A stretch of DNA of 64,000 bases from Ananas comosus (Eukaryota; Streptophyta; Magnoliopsida; Poales; Bromeliaceae): the NCBI RefSeq assembly GCF_001540865.1, contig NC_033628.1:9694907-9758906 (forward strand), read 5' to 3'. Below are positions 1 to 11,040 of the stretch, piece by piece; position 1 is the first letter of the stretch; every line of letters begins with the position of its first letter. Below the pieces are notes generated by a model that was not told the origin of the DNA, made no database searches, and saw only the letters and a program-made list of their open reading frames with translations. Made by a program: the position numbers and the translations under genes.

Positions 1-199
1 GTTATTCATTGAAATTCTGTCAACAAATTTTCGATGCATTCAAAGTAGAAGTTTTAAACCAGTAGCATGGTTAATGTGGGGAAGATAATATATCCAATAA
101 TAACTAATTCAATATGAATATTTTTTTTCTGTGATTGAAAATAAGAAGTTTGATTTTTATCCTATAAAAGACCTTGATTTAATAGGATAGTATATCTCA

Positions 200-345
200 T
201 CTTTCATTTATCTCTTTCATTTATTCTTTTTAGATATAAACTTAGTTAAAAATATAAAGCAATTATGCTCCGAACTTAGGACCTCGGTTACTAACTATCA
301 AACTTTTTACCGCACGCGTTAGGGATCGTTAACTACTCCGTTTAA
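200..345 (-). mobile_element. SINE-like fragment (copy G)
   Basis: Read on the minus strand, this stretch resembles the tRNA-derived SINE seen better at 31564-31714. The box-B-like segment lies near 280-300 on the complement, followed by the conserved 'TTTAACTAAGTTTAT' stretch. The 3' tail is degraded and no clean poly-A or target duplication is visible. It is probably an old, partial copy. Confidence 0.4.
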
Positions 346-379
346 GGCACCTCATAGTTAGACCTGACAATCTCTAACC

Positions 380-1080
380 GTACTCGTGGATACCAGCGGG
401 TTACCCACAAATTTACAGGTATAAGTATTAATTTTTCTTATCCAAAAAAAAAGGGTAAAACGGATAGGTACTGTTAAGTTCTAGGCATTTTGGATAAACC
501 ACGGGCACCCGCATTTTTTTTTAATTAAAAATTATATAATCTTTATGATATTAACTCTATAATCATGAAAAGTTTATTAATTTTCTATCATAAAAATTTG
601 AGATGATAAGATACTTTTATATTATGTAATTTATGCGCTTTAATATTTTATATTTTTTATTGTATATTATGATATTTTAATAACAAGTTTTGTCATATTT
701 TTAAAAAATATATCTATGTATTTTGTATTTGAAAAATATAGGAGCAAAAAACAAAAACAAAAACACTTATGGTTACCATACCCAGCATCTGAACGGATAT
801 GGATAAAGATGTTGATTACTTAAAAATTTATGAGTAATTTTATTTATGTCCATATAACCCGCAGGTATAATGATCTGCCCGTGTGTTACCCAATCTACTC
901 GTTTATCAGGTCTACTCATCACACCCCTCATTCCTCAAGTATTACATGATTTTAGAGTTTACCGAAAAAAATGCCAAATAAGATATTTTTACATCCAAAT
1001 GGGACTGCAATTAACAACTAAGAGTTTTTTTTTTTTTTTGGAAATGATGTTCATAATGGAGATTCAGAGATAACAACTAA
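380..1080. other. Intergenic AT-rich DNA, possible MITE remnant
   Basis: There is no gene. Around 385-420 and 780-900, GGGTTACCCA-like and ACCCGCAGG-like short motifs face each other and may be the ends of a degraded MITE, but I could not define boundaries. The rest is AT-rich without recognisable coding potential. Confidence 0.3.
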
Positions 1081-1082
1081 GG

Positions 1083-1578
1083 GGGCTGTTTAGTTACTCG
1101 AAAAAAATATGAAAAAAAAAATTTCTAGGAAAAATGTTTTCTATGAAACTCTCTTTTCAGTTTTTCCATGTGTTTGATTCCGAGTTAAACTATTTTTTTA
1201 TATAAAGATTTTTTTTTCAAATTTTATGAGAAAATAGTGTTTTCGTTTCCTTTAAAAAAAAACGGTAGAACAAAAAACTAATTTTCAATAAAATTTGTAA
1301 AAAAAAACTTTCGAAAATAGTTTTTTTTTTTTTTTGAACCAAGAGGCCAGAAAACATAAAAAAGAATTTTCTCTGAAAAATTTTATTTTTTCATACTTTT
1401 TCAAAAAAAGCAAAGAGTCTCAAATTTTTTTCTTACTTTTTCAAGCAACTAAACAGTCTTAAATTTTTTTCATACTTTTTTAAGAAACCAAACAGTCAAA
1501 TTTTTTTTCATATTTTTTTGAAAAAACCAAACAGTCTCAAATTTTTCTTCATACTTTTTCAAGCAACCAAACAGTCTC
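1083..1578. mobile_element. TIR element with GGCTGTTTAGTTAC ends
   Basis: The left end reads GGGGCTGTTTAGTTACTCG. The reverse complement of the right end reads GAGACTGTTTGGTTGCTTG, giving imperfect terminal inverted repeats that continue into A-rich arms. It is about 0.5 kb and non-coding, so probably a non-autonomous DNA transposon of the 'CTGTTTGG' end type that is common in monocots. No clean target duplication was identified. Confidence 0.5.
1380..1578. repeat. Tandem repeat of about 56 bp built from a TIR-element end
   Basis: Four to five imperfect tandem copies of a unit containing 'CATACTTTTTCAAG' and 'AACCAAACAGTCT' are seen. The last unit coincides with the right end of the enclosing TIR element, so the end has been duplicated inward several times. 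Copies differ by single-base changes and poly-T length. Confidence 0.6.
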
Positions 1579-2051
1579 TCTCTGAGGACGTAAAAAAGAA
1601 AAAAAAAAAAAAAAAGGGAAAAAAGAGGGAAGGATGTGGATCAAATGCATGATCATGCAAAAGAAAACAGGAGAATACAAACAAAGAAGAAGACAACATT
1701 CCAACCTGGGCTCAGTGCTTGGACTTCTCTAGCAAACAAAAATTCAGGGCGAGAGAGATCGAGACATCAACAGTTCAACACCCACCCTATCAGGTTGAGA
1801 AAGAAAGAGCACATGAAGGTTCAAATGATTATTGTTTTCTTTTGTTTCACGTGGATCCATAATCCTTAAATTTTGACACATTGTGGACTCCAAAGATTAA
1901 TAATTGCTTCATTTGTTGTTGACTTTGCCAGATGGATCCATACATTGTATTTCCATGCAGTTCAGATTGTGTCCAAACAAATTGAGATAGATCCCTAACT
2001 ATTTTGTCCTTGTCCTTCTCGCCGCTTCGTTTAAAGCCAGTAATTAAATAT

Positions 2052-2400
2052 AGGTAAAGTACATGCAAAACCTGCCTGAATTATGAATTACTTTGCGTCG
2101 GCTATATATATAATCTCTTAAAATTTAATTTTACGACCTAACTTTTCAATTTGTTTGATTTGAGTCGGTCAACGATATTTCAACTTTAAAATTTAAGCTA
2201 ATTATAGTTGCGAAAATTATATGAAGTATACTTACTAAACATGTAAAGATAAATGATACATTCAAATATTATAGACAAACTGTTATTGACTGACTCAAAT
2301 TAAACAAATTGAAAAAATAAGCAGGAATATCAAAAGTTAAGGAAGAGTTCGATTATTGGCTTAAAACGGTTCATAGTTCAGGTAAATTCTATATATTTTT
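2052..2400. mobile_element. MITE family C copy
   Basis: This non-coding element of about 350 bp has ends forming a loose inverted repeat: left 'ACCTGCCTGAATTATGAA', right complement 'TTACCTGAACTATGAACC'. Similar sequence recurs at 50930-51245, 58018-58362 and 60712-61062, including the internal blocks 'TTTACTATCCAA(T/C)CTTT' and 'GACTGACTCAAAT'. It is a MITE-type repeat of unknown superfamily. Confidence 0.55.
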
Positions 2401-2823
2401 ATTTCAAAAATATTATGGAAGAAAACGAAGTTGATTTACCAATGAAAAGCGGTAGAGCTTGATTGCTTGATCTCGCCACTTCGATTGAGCGTTGTTGTTG
2501 TTGATCATGATAAATACAAAATAATTTACGAAAATATAGTGTGTTTTTGACCCCTACTTTAGTGATATGTTTGTAAGTTTTCAAATTTTATAAGAATATA
2601 TAAGATATTTTAGTGTTTTGAAGTGTAAATATACAATATCCCCACTTTATGGATTTTTAGTTTTATTCAATTTTCTTTTATAAATTTATTTCCACATTTA
2701 ATTTATCAAAATCTCTCAGAGTTCAAACTTGAACGAGACTATTAATGATAAAATATTAAAACAATTTTCTCTACTCGGTCACAATTAAAGTAAGCTAGAA
2801 AAGTCAATCTATATTATAAAATA

Positions 2824-3232
2824 GGGTTAATTTCATACAGGACTCCGTAGAGTCCTGTAAATATAATAAATGACAAATATATTCCTACAAAGTTCAAATT
2901 TCATATATCGTCCTTACAAAATTTTGATGTTTTCAAATATAATTCCTGCCATTAGAATTCGTTAGAAAAATTAAGTTAACCATAAGTTAAATACTTAACC
3001 CTAGTTAGTTTTGACATTTTTAGCTCTCTTATGTTATACTGTTATAATTTTTTGAGGGGCATATTTGTGATAGCAAAACTAAAAATATAAACAGTTTTAA
3101 CAGCAACAAATCAGATAAATATATTTTAAAATATTTGAACTTTTATAGAAATAATATATAAAAATTAAATTTTGTAGGAATATATTTATTTACCATTTAT
3201 TATATTTAAAATGACCTGTATGAAATTAATCC
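2824..3232. mobile_element. MITE family A copy, 409 bp
   Basis: Terminal inverted repeats are clear: left GGGTTAATTTCATACAGG, right complement GGATTAATTTCATACAGG. The interior is AT-rich and non-coding. Related copies lie at 35179-35676, 54027-54421 and 63551-63995. Flanks are TA-rich, so the target duplication cannot be resolved. Confidence 0.7.
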
Positions 3233-4870
3233 TATAAATTATATCAATCATCGAGCTCAAATTGTTACAAAAGTGTCGGTGGATATAACAAAAAAGGGTT
3301 TTTTTTTTTTTTTTTATAAAAAAAAAAGAGAAGGGTTTGTTAAACATAGCAAGTGGCACAGGATGATCCAAATGCTGAATAGTGCACGATGGACTAATCA
3401 CTGTGCGTAAAAATCAATCATCTCCTCATTCTCTTCATGATTAAGTCAATCAAAATGCATGATAAAGAGGTACGAATCTTAGTACGATTTGTTCACTTCA
3501 CCAAACAAGAGTATTAATAGGATTTTTCGAGAAGCATCAACCCACGCGATCATGGAGAGAAAAGGATTTTTTTTTTTGTTTTTTTTGGGGTTTTCACTTG
3601 AGGGGATGTACCCGGTTGTTTCCATGGTGGATGGATATTGTTGTTCCACCAAAAAAACAAAAAATATATTTATAATTCCATATATTTCAATTTTAATTTT
3701 TTTTTAGTCTAATAACGTTAAATGACTCTGAATAATACAACAGATGCCTTCTATATCATGACAAATAAGCGTAAACAAATTATTGAGGCTAACTGCTTTT
3801 ATATTTTGTATTTTAAAAACTCATTATTTACGAAATAAATAAAAATTATACTATAATTGAATTATTGCAATATGCTCAACTATTATTTTCCTACGAAAAC
3901 AGAAGTAATATATTCCTATTGCACTAACTCATCGTCCCCAAAGTTACAAATAGAGATTTTTTTAGAATTAATTGTATACCTCACTATAGAGTGTATCAAT
4001 AGTATTTTCTCTTGGAATTAATTGCACCTTTTATTTACCTAATTTTTTATTTTGATTCCCAACTTTTTACTTTTTGTTGAGTAATCCTTAACCATTAGAT
4101 TAATTGCACTAGTGGTTTCTAATCTTTTCAAAGCTTTTCACTTTGGTCCCCTACCTCTTCTATCACTTGCACGCCATTGTATCAAGCTTAATTTCATTAT
4201 CCTCTATATTTTTCTATGCATCTATGACCATCTCGGCTTTACACATGATACCTACTGGCTGGCTCTGTTGAAGTATTTGGCATTCTTAACATCGAGCTGG
4301 AAATGCTATCTAACTCTTTCGAAACTAGAGAAATTAGTACTGAATTGATTGAGAGCTACGATTGTGATCTATAAAAGTAGGCGAAGCTTTATAAGTAATG
4401 TTATATTTACAAACAAATTTTATAATATAATACTTTACAAACTAGCATATACAGCGGTATTTTTTAATAAAAATGCAAATCAAGAGAAGGTAAGTATGAT
4501 TTATAATTTCGAGATTCAAATCCGACCACTATACTATACAATTTGTAAAATATTATGCAGTTTGTTTATAAGCAAAACATTTTTCAAGTTTTATAAAAGT
4601 TGTCTTAGACTATTTTATCAAAATTAATAAAGATTTGGATGATAAAAACCTAATTAAAACAAAAGACAATATTTAGGGATCTAACAACAACAAAAGAAAA
4701 GGTTCGCGGAGAAAGTAAAACTTAAAACTCTTATAAATTTGGACCATTTTTAACCGATTATCTAATCTTTCAGAAATTTAATTTTACTATCCAGCTTTTT
4801 AATTTGTTTAATATATTTGAGCCAATTAATGGCACTTTAATTTAAAATTTGAAGTTAAAATATTCTCTTT
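3233..4870. other. Intergenic AT-rich DNA
   Basis: No convincing gene is present. Short open frames (for example 4112-4627) have AT-driven composition and no recognisable domain. A partial family C MITE is likely at about 4735-4865. Confidence 0.5.
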
Positions 4871-4906
4871 TTTTTTTATCAAAGCAAAAGAGTTACAAGA
4901 TAGTGA

Positions 4907-4912
4907 CACGTG
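4907..4912. promoter_or_regulatory. G-box (CACGTG) upstream of the DUF4378 gene
   Basis: A palindromic ACACGTGT contains the CACGTG core recognised by plant bZIP and bHLH factors. It lies about 1.1 kb upstream of the DUF4378 start codon, at the edge of a GC-rich patch (4900-5160). Its function is inferred only from the motif and position. Confidence 0.35.
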
Positions 4913-5197
4913 TACCTAGTGATTATACTACGCGTGCGCCTGACGCTGTGTTGGTACGCCATGCCACGTAGCGGATCAACGGCGCTACTGGCGCTGTAAT
5001 GTTTGGAAGCGACGCCGACACGGCCGCCGCGGCCCCCTCTCCCCATCAATGCAAACATCGGATCCCCCCCTCCCCTCCAAATCGCCACACTTCTTTCACC
5101 CACTGGTCACTTGTCTCCCCCACCTCCCTAACGCCATGTGTCCCTCCCGCTACGAAAAAATCTATATTATAACACTTATATCATAACCGATCGTTTC

Positions 5198-5285
5198 TAG
5201 AGTAAGTGACAAAGAATTTGATGATTGATATTCAAGATCTAAGTTTGAATTTTAATTGATTCACATTTTCAGCTAAGTTTACTGG
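5198..5285 (+). mobile_element. 5' part of a tRNA-derived SINE (copy C)
   Basis: It matches the 5' half of the SINE at 57125-57262. A box-A-like TAGAGTAAGTGACAAAG and a degenerate box-B-like TTTGAATTTTA are followed by the family block GATTCACATTTTCAGC. The 3' tail shared with LINEs is missing, so this copy is truncated. Confidence 0.5.
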
Positions 5286-5576
5286 TAATATAATTGATAT
5301 ATTCTAGACTGTTTTCTTCCCACCTCTCCAGCTTCGCGACAAATTCAAATTTTCGAATCACCGTCTAAATTTTCACGCCCTCGAGGGGGCCCACACTGCA
5401 ACTCTCCCCTCCTCCCTACTTTCCCCTTCTCCTCTCTTTAACCCCCCTTGCTTAAGACCATACGTGCATTCAAAAAATATGTGTTATAATTAAAAAGGCA
5501 ACGATGAAAATAACAGTTTTTTTAAATATGGAGTCAAAACGAAAGAGAAAAAAAAAAAGAAATTTTAAAAACGGTC

Positions 5577-5584
5577 TACGTGGC
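5577..5584 (+). promoter_or_regulatory. ABRE-like element TACGTGGC (distal)
   Basis: It exactly matches the abscisic-acid response element consensus YACGTGGC. It is one of two copies 40 bp apart, about 470 bp upstream of the DUF4378 start codon. Paired ABREs are the usual arrangement for a bZIP (ABF/AREB) response. Regulation itself is inferred. Confidence 0.45.
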
Positions 5585-5616
5585 GACATGCGAGTCACCG
5601 TCGAGTCCAATAATCC

Positions 5617-5624
5617 TACGTGGC
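5617..5624 (+). promoter_or_regulatory. ABRE-like element TACGTGGC (proximal)
   Basis: This second exact YACGTGGC copy sits in the same extended context (CTACGTGGCGAC) as the distal one. The 12-bp identity of both sites suggests a local duplication of the element. Confidence 0.45.
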
Positions 5625-5826
5625 GACTCTCAGATCATTCTCCCGTTTAAACAATTTATTAATTGTTTATTCGATTCAATACTCCTCGATTCCCATACTC
5701 TGGAAGCTCCCTCCCTCTAAGGTATTAAAAACAACCGCAAGGCCATGGGATGGGTTACTTCTACTTATTGCGAGTAGTACATAGGAAGCATCCGTGCGCC
5801 TGCTCCCTCTTAAAATTTAAGGAGTC

Positions 5827-5833
5827 TATATAA
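5827..5833 (+). promoter_or_regulatory. TATA box of the DUF4378 gene
   Basis: TATATAA is followed by a CT-rich tract (TTCTTCCTC repeats, about 5842-5872), typical of plant core promoters with a pyrimidine-rich initiator zone. It predicts a start near 5858 and a leader of about 190 nt. A weaker TATATTTTA at 5891 is an alternative. Confidence 0.5.
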
Positions 5834-5899
5834 TTTACCCCTCTTCTTCTTCCTCTTCCTCTTCCTCTTCCTCTATATGTATATTGCTACTATATTTTA

Positions 5900-5971
5900 A
5901 TGGAGATCTCCGCCTCAGAAGTTGCGTCTCCCCTTCGTCTTGTTCCCCTTCTCCGAATCCCCCCTAATTAA
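5900..5971 (+). CDS. Upstream ORF, 23 aa, in the DUF4378 leader
   Basis: An ATG at 5900 opens a 23-codon frame starting MEISASEV and ending at TAA 5969-5971, 80 nt before the main ATG. If transcription starts near 5858 this uORF lies in the mRNA and could reduce main-frame translation. If the second TATA-like site is used, the uORF start may be excluded. Conservation is unknown. Confidence 0.35.
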   Translation: MEISASEVASPLRLVPLLRIPPN

Positions 5972-6051
5972 ATCCACTCCCTGAGCCCACACCCTCACAC
6001 TTGGAAACCCTAATCGATTTGTTTAGGTTCCTACCGAAGATTGTGAAGAGA

Positions 6052-8973
6052 ATGGCGGAGAAGCCGCTGATGTTGAAGGATTACCTGGAGATCGAGATCG
6101 ACTCCCAAGCGGAGTCGAGCGACGGGTTCCCCTGCTACCCGCGGCTCGCCGACGCCGCCACCGTGCGCCACCTCCTCGCCGCCGAACTCCGCGGCGGCGC
6201 CGGGAAGCCCTTCTACCGCCCGCGATCGGCGAAGGGGGGCGCGCTCACGCGGATCTCCGCCGCGATCAAGCTCAAGCTCCTCCCCTTCTCCGCCGCCGAA
6301 GGGAGAAGCGGGGAGGGGTTCCTCGCCAGAAGCTTCTCGAAGCGGATCAGGGGGAGCTTCTGGAAGAAGCGATCGGAGGATGCGGAGGGGAAGGGGGAGG
6401 GGGAGGGGGAGCGGGATCGGAAGCGGAGCGTGAGGGTGAAGGACATCGTGCGGCTGAGATCGTTCGAGGAGATCGAGGAGCGGCGATCGTTCGGTTGCCC
6501 TTCGCCCGTGGTGAGCAGCTGCGGTAGCTCGTCGGAGAGCGAGTCCTCCTCCTCGTCTTCGGGCTCCGATTTCGTGAGCTCCTCCATTGGGAGCTCCGAG
6601 TTCCTCGACGAGATCGAATCCGCCGCCGCAAAGAATAGCTCGCCGCCGCGGAGCCCTAACGCAAACGCAAACCCTAACCCTAACCCTAACCCTAACCCTA
6701 ACCCTAACCCTAGGGTTTGTACCGTCGCCGACATCGGCGTCCGTGCGGAGGGGACGGCCACCGGAGACACGAAGGTGCGCTTTATTCAATTAATGCTTCT
6801 ATCATTGCTCATAACCGTAATGCTCTATAGTAAATCATTCCCTGAACCCGATGCACCACGTCGTCCGTGGACGTCCGCCCATCCACCGTTGAATTTACGA
6901 GGAGTGGCGTAGATCGCACGGACAGAGTGATCTACCAATAACGTGGTACACCCGGTCCATATAGTAGGTTCATCTAGTTTAGTGACTCACGTTCTGGTTC
7001 GCGCATTGAATGAACAGCTCGGACGGTACTAATTCAATTTAGACTCTTTAATAAATCGCAAATTATAAGTTCCGAGACGTGGATACGAGTGCATGCATTC
7101 TTAATATAGCTTATTGTCCTAATCTCGAGGTAGGCGTAGAGTTACATGCATGTTTATCGCGAAAAAAACTAACATAATTATGCATTGTAAAAATAACAAA
7201 AAAAAAAAAAGATTAGTAGTAATTTTTTATTCGCGAAATTATCCTTTTGATCTTAAAATTATGAGGCTCGTTACAATATAAGTAATTACTGTTATATAAA
7301 CGACACAGTGTTATACAAATTAGATTGAAAAATCTGATTGAAATCATCTAGATAGTTGAAGTTAAAATTATAACAAATCAAGTTTAAAAAGCGTAATATA
7401 GTTCGAGGACGAGAAGTGTAAATTAGGAGCATTATCAACAAGGATTATAACTTTTTACCCCAGGAGAAAAAAAAAATTAAAGCTGTTCGTTCTCCACTGT
7501 CGTAGTGTCGTTAGTGGAATTTGTCGTGTAGCGTAAAAGGTGTTGGGTACGCAAAACTAAATATATAGGGCTGGTCCACGGTGTATTAGTTTAAGCTCGA
7601 GCTGCTCCACTTGCTCAGGCGCATTACTTTATCGACGCCACTTCCACCAACCGCTAATAATGCCTCCATGTTTACATATTTCCCCCACCTCATCTTTTTA
7701 TTTTATTTTATATTTACTTATTTGTTTAATCATTTTATTTTGTACGTACGTGCATTTATGCAATTGTTTTGAGCGAGGAGGAAAAAAAAAAAAATCATAT
7801 AATAATTCCGTAAAAAGCGGATACCGCGACCACGCGTGCTCGTCTTTTCCCTGTTTCGCTCCGTACCTTTCACGCCCACGAAGCGGAACTAATCTCCCTC
7901 GCATTATTGGGCGCACTCGTGCCTCTATCCTTTTAAAATGCAAGTTTTATATATATTTTAAAAGAATTTCGTGTTCGTGTTATTGATATATAGTAATTAT
8001 TGGTAGGTGCCGCACCTTGCCATTGACATACTGACACGCATTTTGCTTTTATATTTTATTCATAAATTATATTCTCTTATTATGAATATAACATATTACA
8101 AATGTTTTAGTTCTTAGATTTACTCGTCAAAAAGAAGCAAATTATAACTTCATTTTTTTTTTTTTTGGGGTAATTAGGGGGTGGATAGTGAATCAAGGGA
8201 GGAGTGTCAAATGGAGGCGGAGGAGAAGGAGCAGCTAAGTCCTGTAGCGGTGATGGACTTTCCCTACGAGGATGAGGATGAGGATGAGGATGAGGATGAT
8301 GATGCGACCACCACAACCACTTCCCCTTCTTCTCCCTCTTTCCAACAAACCCTTGCCAACATCGAGAGTACGTGTCCTCTCCCTTATCTTTTCTATCTTT
8401 CTATTTGCGTGATCTCTCTACTTTAATTTGAAGTTCGGTACGATCTTCTTAGCTGGCTCTGGGGGGCTCGCAAGTTCCACTATTGCTTTCGCTTTTTGCG
8501 AGGCAGGTAAAAAAAAAGCAGCTTTTCAACCGACCAATCAAATCCAAATCAAATTTCTATTATATCGAGTGGTCGTATCCTACGAATTTAAAGATGCGCG
8601 ACTAAAATCACTTCACAAAAAGAGCACAAAAAAAATTTATTAAAGTTCAAACAAACTTCACAAAAGTTTTCTTAATAAAACCCTTAGTGCTAGTTGAAAT
8701 AGAGATCGCCTTAGCTACAGTTGGTTTTTTTTTTTTTTAAAAAAAATAGGTAGTATGCTATTCCTTTTATTTATCTTATTTAAAGAAAATATAAATTAAT
8801 TAAAATTTGAATTCGAAACCTCAAGTATCAATCACTAAATCTTTTATTACTTGCTACGGAGGGTCGGTGCTATAGTTGGGGTGTTAGTGTGTGTTCTTTT
8901 GGGACCATGTGTTGCTTCAGAATCTTCTCTGTTTTTGTCGCTGGTTTCCTGGCATTTACTGTTGAGGCCAACC

Positions 8974-9018
<45 letters not shown>

Positions 9019-11006
9019 AGAGAGAGTAAAAGCTATTGCTTGCCTTTGCCCCTATTATCTTTTTGTCCTTGTCGTTGGTCCCACTGTAATTAAGGCATGC
9101 TTTAATATTCTGCAGGGTTACCCATGCACAAAATAATAATAGAACAGATTTTTACAAAAACAATAATAGACGAAAAATCAGAAGTTACTAGAGTTTGGAT
9201 CCAAATGGAACGTTGCAAAGTTCAGGAACGAAGCCAAAAATGCATTTCTCAATTTAGTATCTTGACATTTAAAGTTTATCAATTTAGTATTCTGTGATTT
9301 TATTTTTTTTCTGTTCGTCAGCTCCCCCATTAATATTTTTTTAAATTACATAAAAAAAACTTTAGATATCCCAATTATATTTATCGAATATTCACTTTAT
9401 TAATACTTTTTATATTTAACTTTATTGCTAATTTAACAAAAAAAAATTAGCCGAATGGATAATAAAAAGAAAAAAAAAATCACGGGGTACTAAACTGATA
9501 TATTTGAAACCATATGGTACCAAAGTAAAAAATGTGAAAACACAGAGATGGTATTTGAAGTTTTTTTTAATATTTTGGTCGTATAATTAATTTTATAAAG
9601 CAATTTCCAACAAAAATTTGATGCATAGACCTCTAAAATGTGTAATATTTTAATTTTTTGCTACACCATAAAGAAAATAATCTATGAATTTTTTAAAAAA
9701 TTTAAGGGGTCATATGATTTGTTGTTTTTGAAAAAATATATGTAGAGGTTAGTTAAGTGCCAGGTTGTTAGAAAATTAGGTCCATAGTTGGAGTTTCTGA
9801 TAGGCGATAAATGGGTTTGGGGACCATCTTAATTATTTGTAAATTGTACATGTCCTTAAATTTGATAGAATTAATTAACAATAGTGTTACGGACATAACT
9901 TTCACTCAAAAGGAAATTATGGCGACGCATGCAAAAGGCCGTAATGATTGGGGCATCTCATGATGCGTAGTTTAGGTGCATTGAAAAAGCTTTACAGTGT
10001 TATTTTTTATAAATTTTTCTCGCGTTGATAAATTTACGTAATATATTAAAATGTGTACATATATGTATTACCAACATCTGGCATTCTCGGTATGAATAGA
10101 TCAATACACACATATACGAAAAAAATATATATATATAACGAGGGGCCGAAATATCATTTCCTGCTCAGAGATTCATGAATCTCAAAAGATTCTGTAGATC
10201 GAACTAAAGCTCATATTCATTTTGTAAGTAAATTAAATTTGTTTAAGCAAAATTATAACTAAAAGATTTGGGATTGTTTGTGTTGACTCTTTTTAAGAAA
10301 AACAAATCTTTACTGCCCTCTTCGCGTTTATTCAGAGGCAACTGCTTTTACCAAAAGCCCGAAATTAAAACTCCGTTGTTATTCACAAAGCTTAATAAGC
10401 ATACCACAGTGTGTGTAAAATAACTGTTATACTCTAAAAAATTAAGCGATAGAGAATGCGAATGCTAATCAACTGCGTTTGATTGGTTAAATTAAAAATT
10501 AACGAATTTTGGCTTCGTCGTTTCTGACGCGTTCTGCAGGAACGAAGCTGCAGCTGCTGCAGAAGATCCGACGGTTCGAGAGCCTCGCCGATCTGGACCC
10601 CGTCGACCTGGAATCGCGCTTCGCGGCCTCCGACGAGGAAGGAGAGACCGACGTCGGGAGCCCGACCGGATCGCGAACGGCGCGGGGCCTACTCGCGCTC
10701 CTCGAGGCGGCCACCGGGGGGGCCCACCACGGAAGCTTCGAGAAGCTTCTGCTGGACTTCTTCGCCGAGGGCCTCTCGCACGTCGACTCCGCCACCACCA
10801 ATTCGTCGGCCGAGCTACTGGAGTACGCGAGGGAGTGGACGATCGACGGCGCGCGCCGCTTCTGCTGGGAGGAGAAGCAATTGGAAATCAGTGAGATGGA
10901 GAGAAACGGACGGTGGAGATGCTTCGGCGAGGAAAAGGTTCAATTGAGCGCGCATTTGGAGCGCGCCATATTCGACTCGTTGGTAGAGGAGTTTGTGTCG
11001 TGGTAA
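6052..11006 (+). CDS. DUF4378-domain protein, three exons, 459 aa
   Basis: Exons are 6052-6774, 8178-8367 and 10540-11006, with GT-AG junctions AAG|GTGCGC, TTAG|GGG, GAGA|GTACGT and TGCAG|GAA and matching phases. The 1380-nt frame starts MAEKPLMLKDYLE. The junction of exons 2 and 3 restores NIERTKLQLLQKIRRFESLADLD, typical of plant DUF4378 proteins. Visible parts are an N-terminal LKDYLE box, a Ser-rich stretch (about residues 160-185), an Asn-Pro repeat (about 206-222) from a CCCTAA hexamer array, an acidic EDEDEDEDEDDD run in exon 2, and a C-terminal DUF4378 segment ending FDSLVEEFVSW. Some DUF4378 proteins are TON1-recruiting (TRM) microtubule proteins, but the function of this short form is unknown. 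No signal peptide or membrane segment is visible. I took the ATG at 6052 because the frame upstream of it has only a TTG. Intron 2 carries a SINE and a GA microsatellite. Confidence 0.85.
6671..6714 (+). repeat. In-frame (CCCTAA)n telomere-like array in exon 1
   Basis: About seven CCCTAA units run in frame and encode alternating Asn-Pro, ending in CCCTAGGGTTT where the motif flips strand. CCCTAA is the complement of TTAGGG, the vertebrate-type (and Asparagales-type) telomere unit. The common plant unit is TTTAGGG. As a hexamer it can change length without a frameshift. Confidence 0.85.
8269..8304 (+). repeat. In-frame GAGGAT hexamer array in exon 2
   Basis: Five to six GAGGAT-type units encode Glu-Asp repeats in the DUF4378 protein. 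This is the second hexameric coding microsatellite in the same gene, so protein length may vary between alleles without loss of frame. Confidence 0.75.
8725..8870 (-). mobile_element. SINE copy (F) in intron 2 of the DUF4378 gene
   Basis: A plus-strand poly-T at 8725 is the tail of a minus-strand insertion. It is followed by the family block AGGTAGTATGCTA, the AAACTTAATT-like middle and a GAATTCGAAACCTCAAG segment matching box B in complement. It is degraded and lies antisense to the host gene. Confidence 0.55.
8974..9026. repeat. (GA)n microsatellite in intron 2
   Basis: A perfect AG run is interrupted once by a G7 stretch. It is a plain microsatellite and a potential marker. Confidence 0.9.
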
Positions 11007-11040
11007 AAGAAAATAATAATAATAATAATAATAATAAAAG
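11007..11040. repeat. (AAT)n microsatellite just after the DUF4378 stop codon
   Basis: About nine AAT units directly follow the stop at 11006, so they probably lie in the 3' untranslated region. Confidence 0.8.

Noticed and set aside
4349..4627. 92-codon frame in AT-rich intergenic DNA
   Set aside because: Composition is rich in Phe, Tyr, Ile, Lys and Asn as expected from AT bias; no homologous domain recognised.
6671..6714. Chromosome end or contig join at the telomere-like array
   Set aside because: The array is short, in frame, and the gene continues on both sides with correct phase and splicing.
6031..6789. 252-codon and 185-codon frames antisense to DUF4378 exon 1
   Set aside because: GC-rich shadow frames; their Arg-Val and Leu-Gly repeats come only from the CCCTAA array read in other frames.
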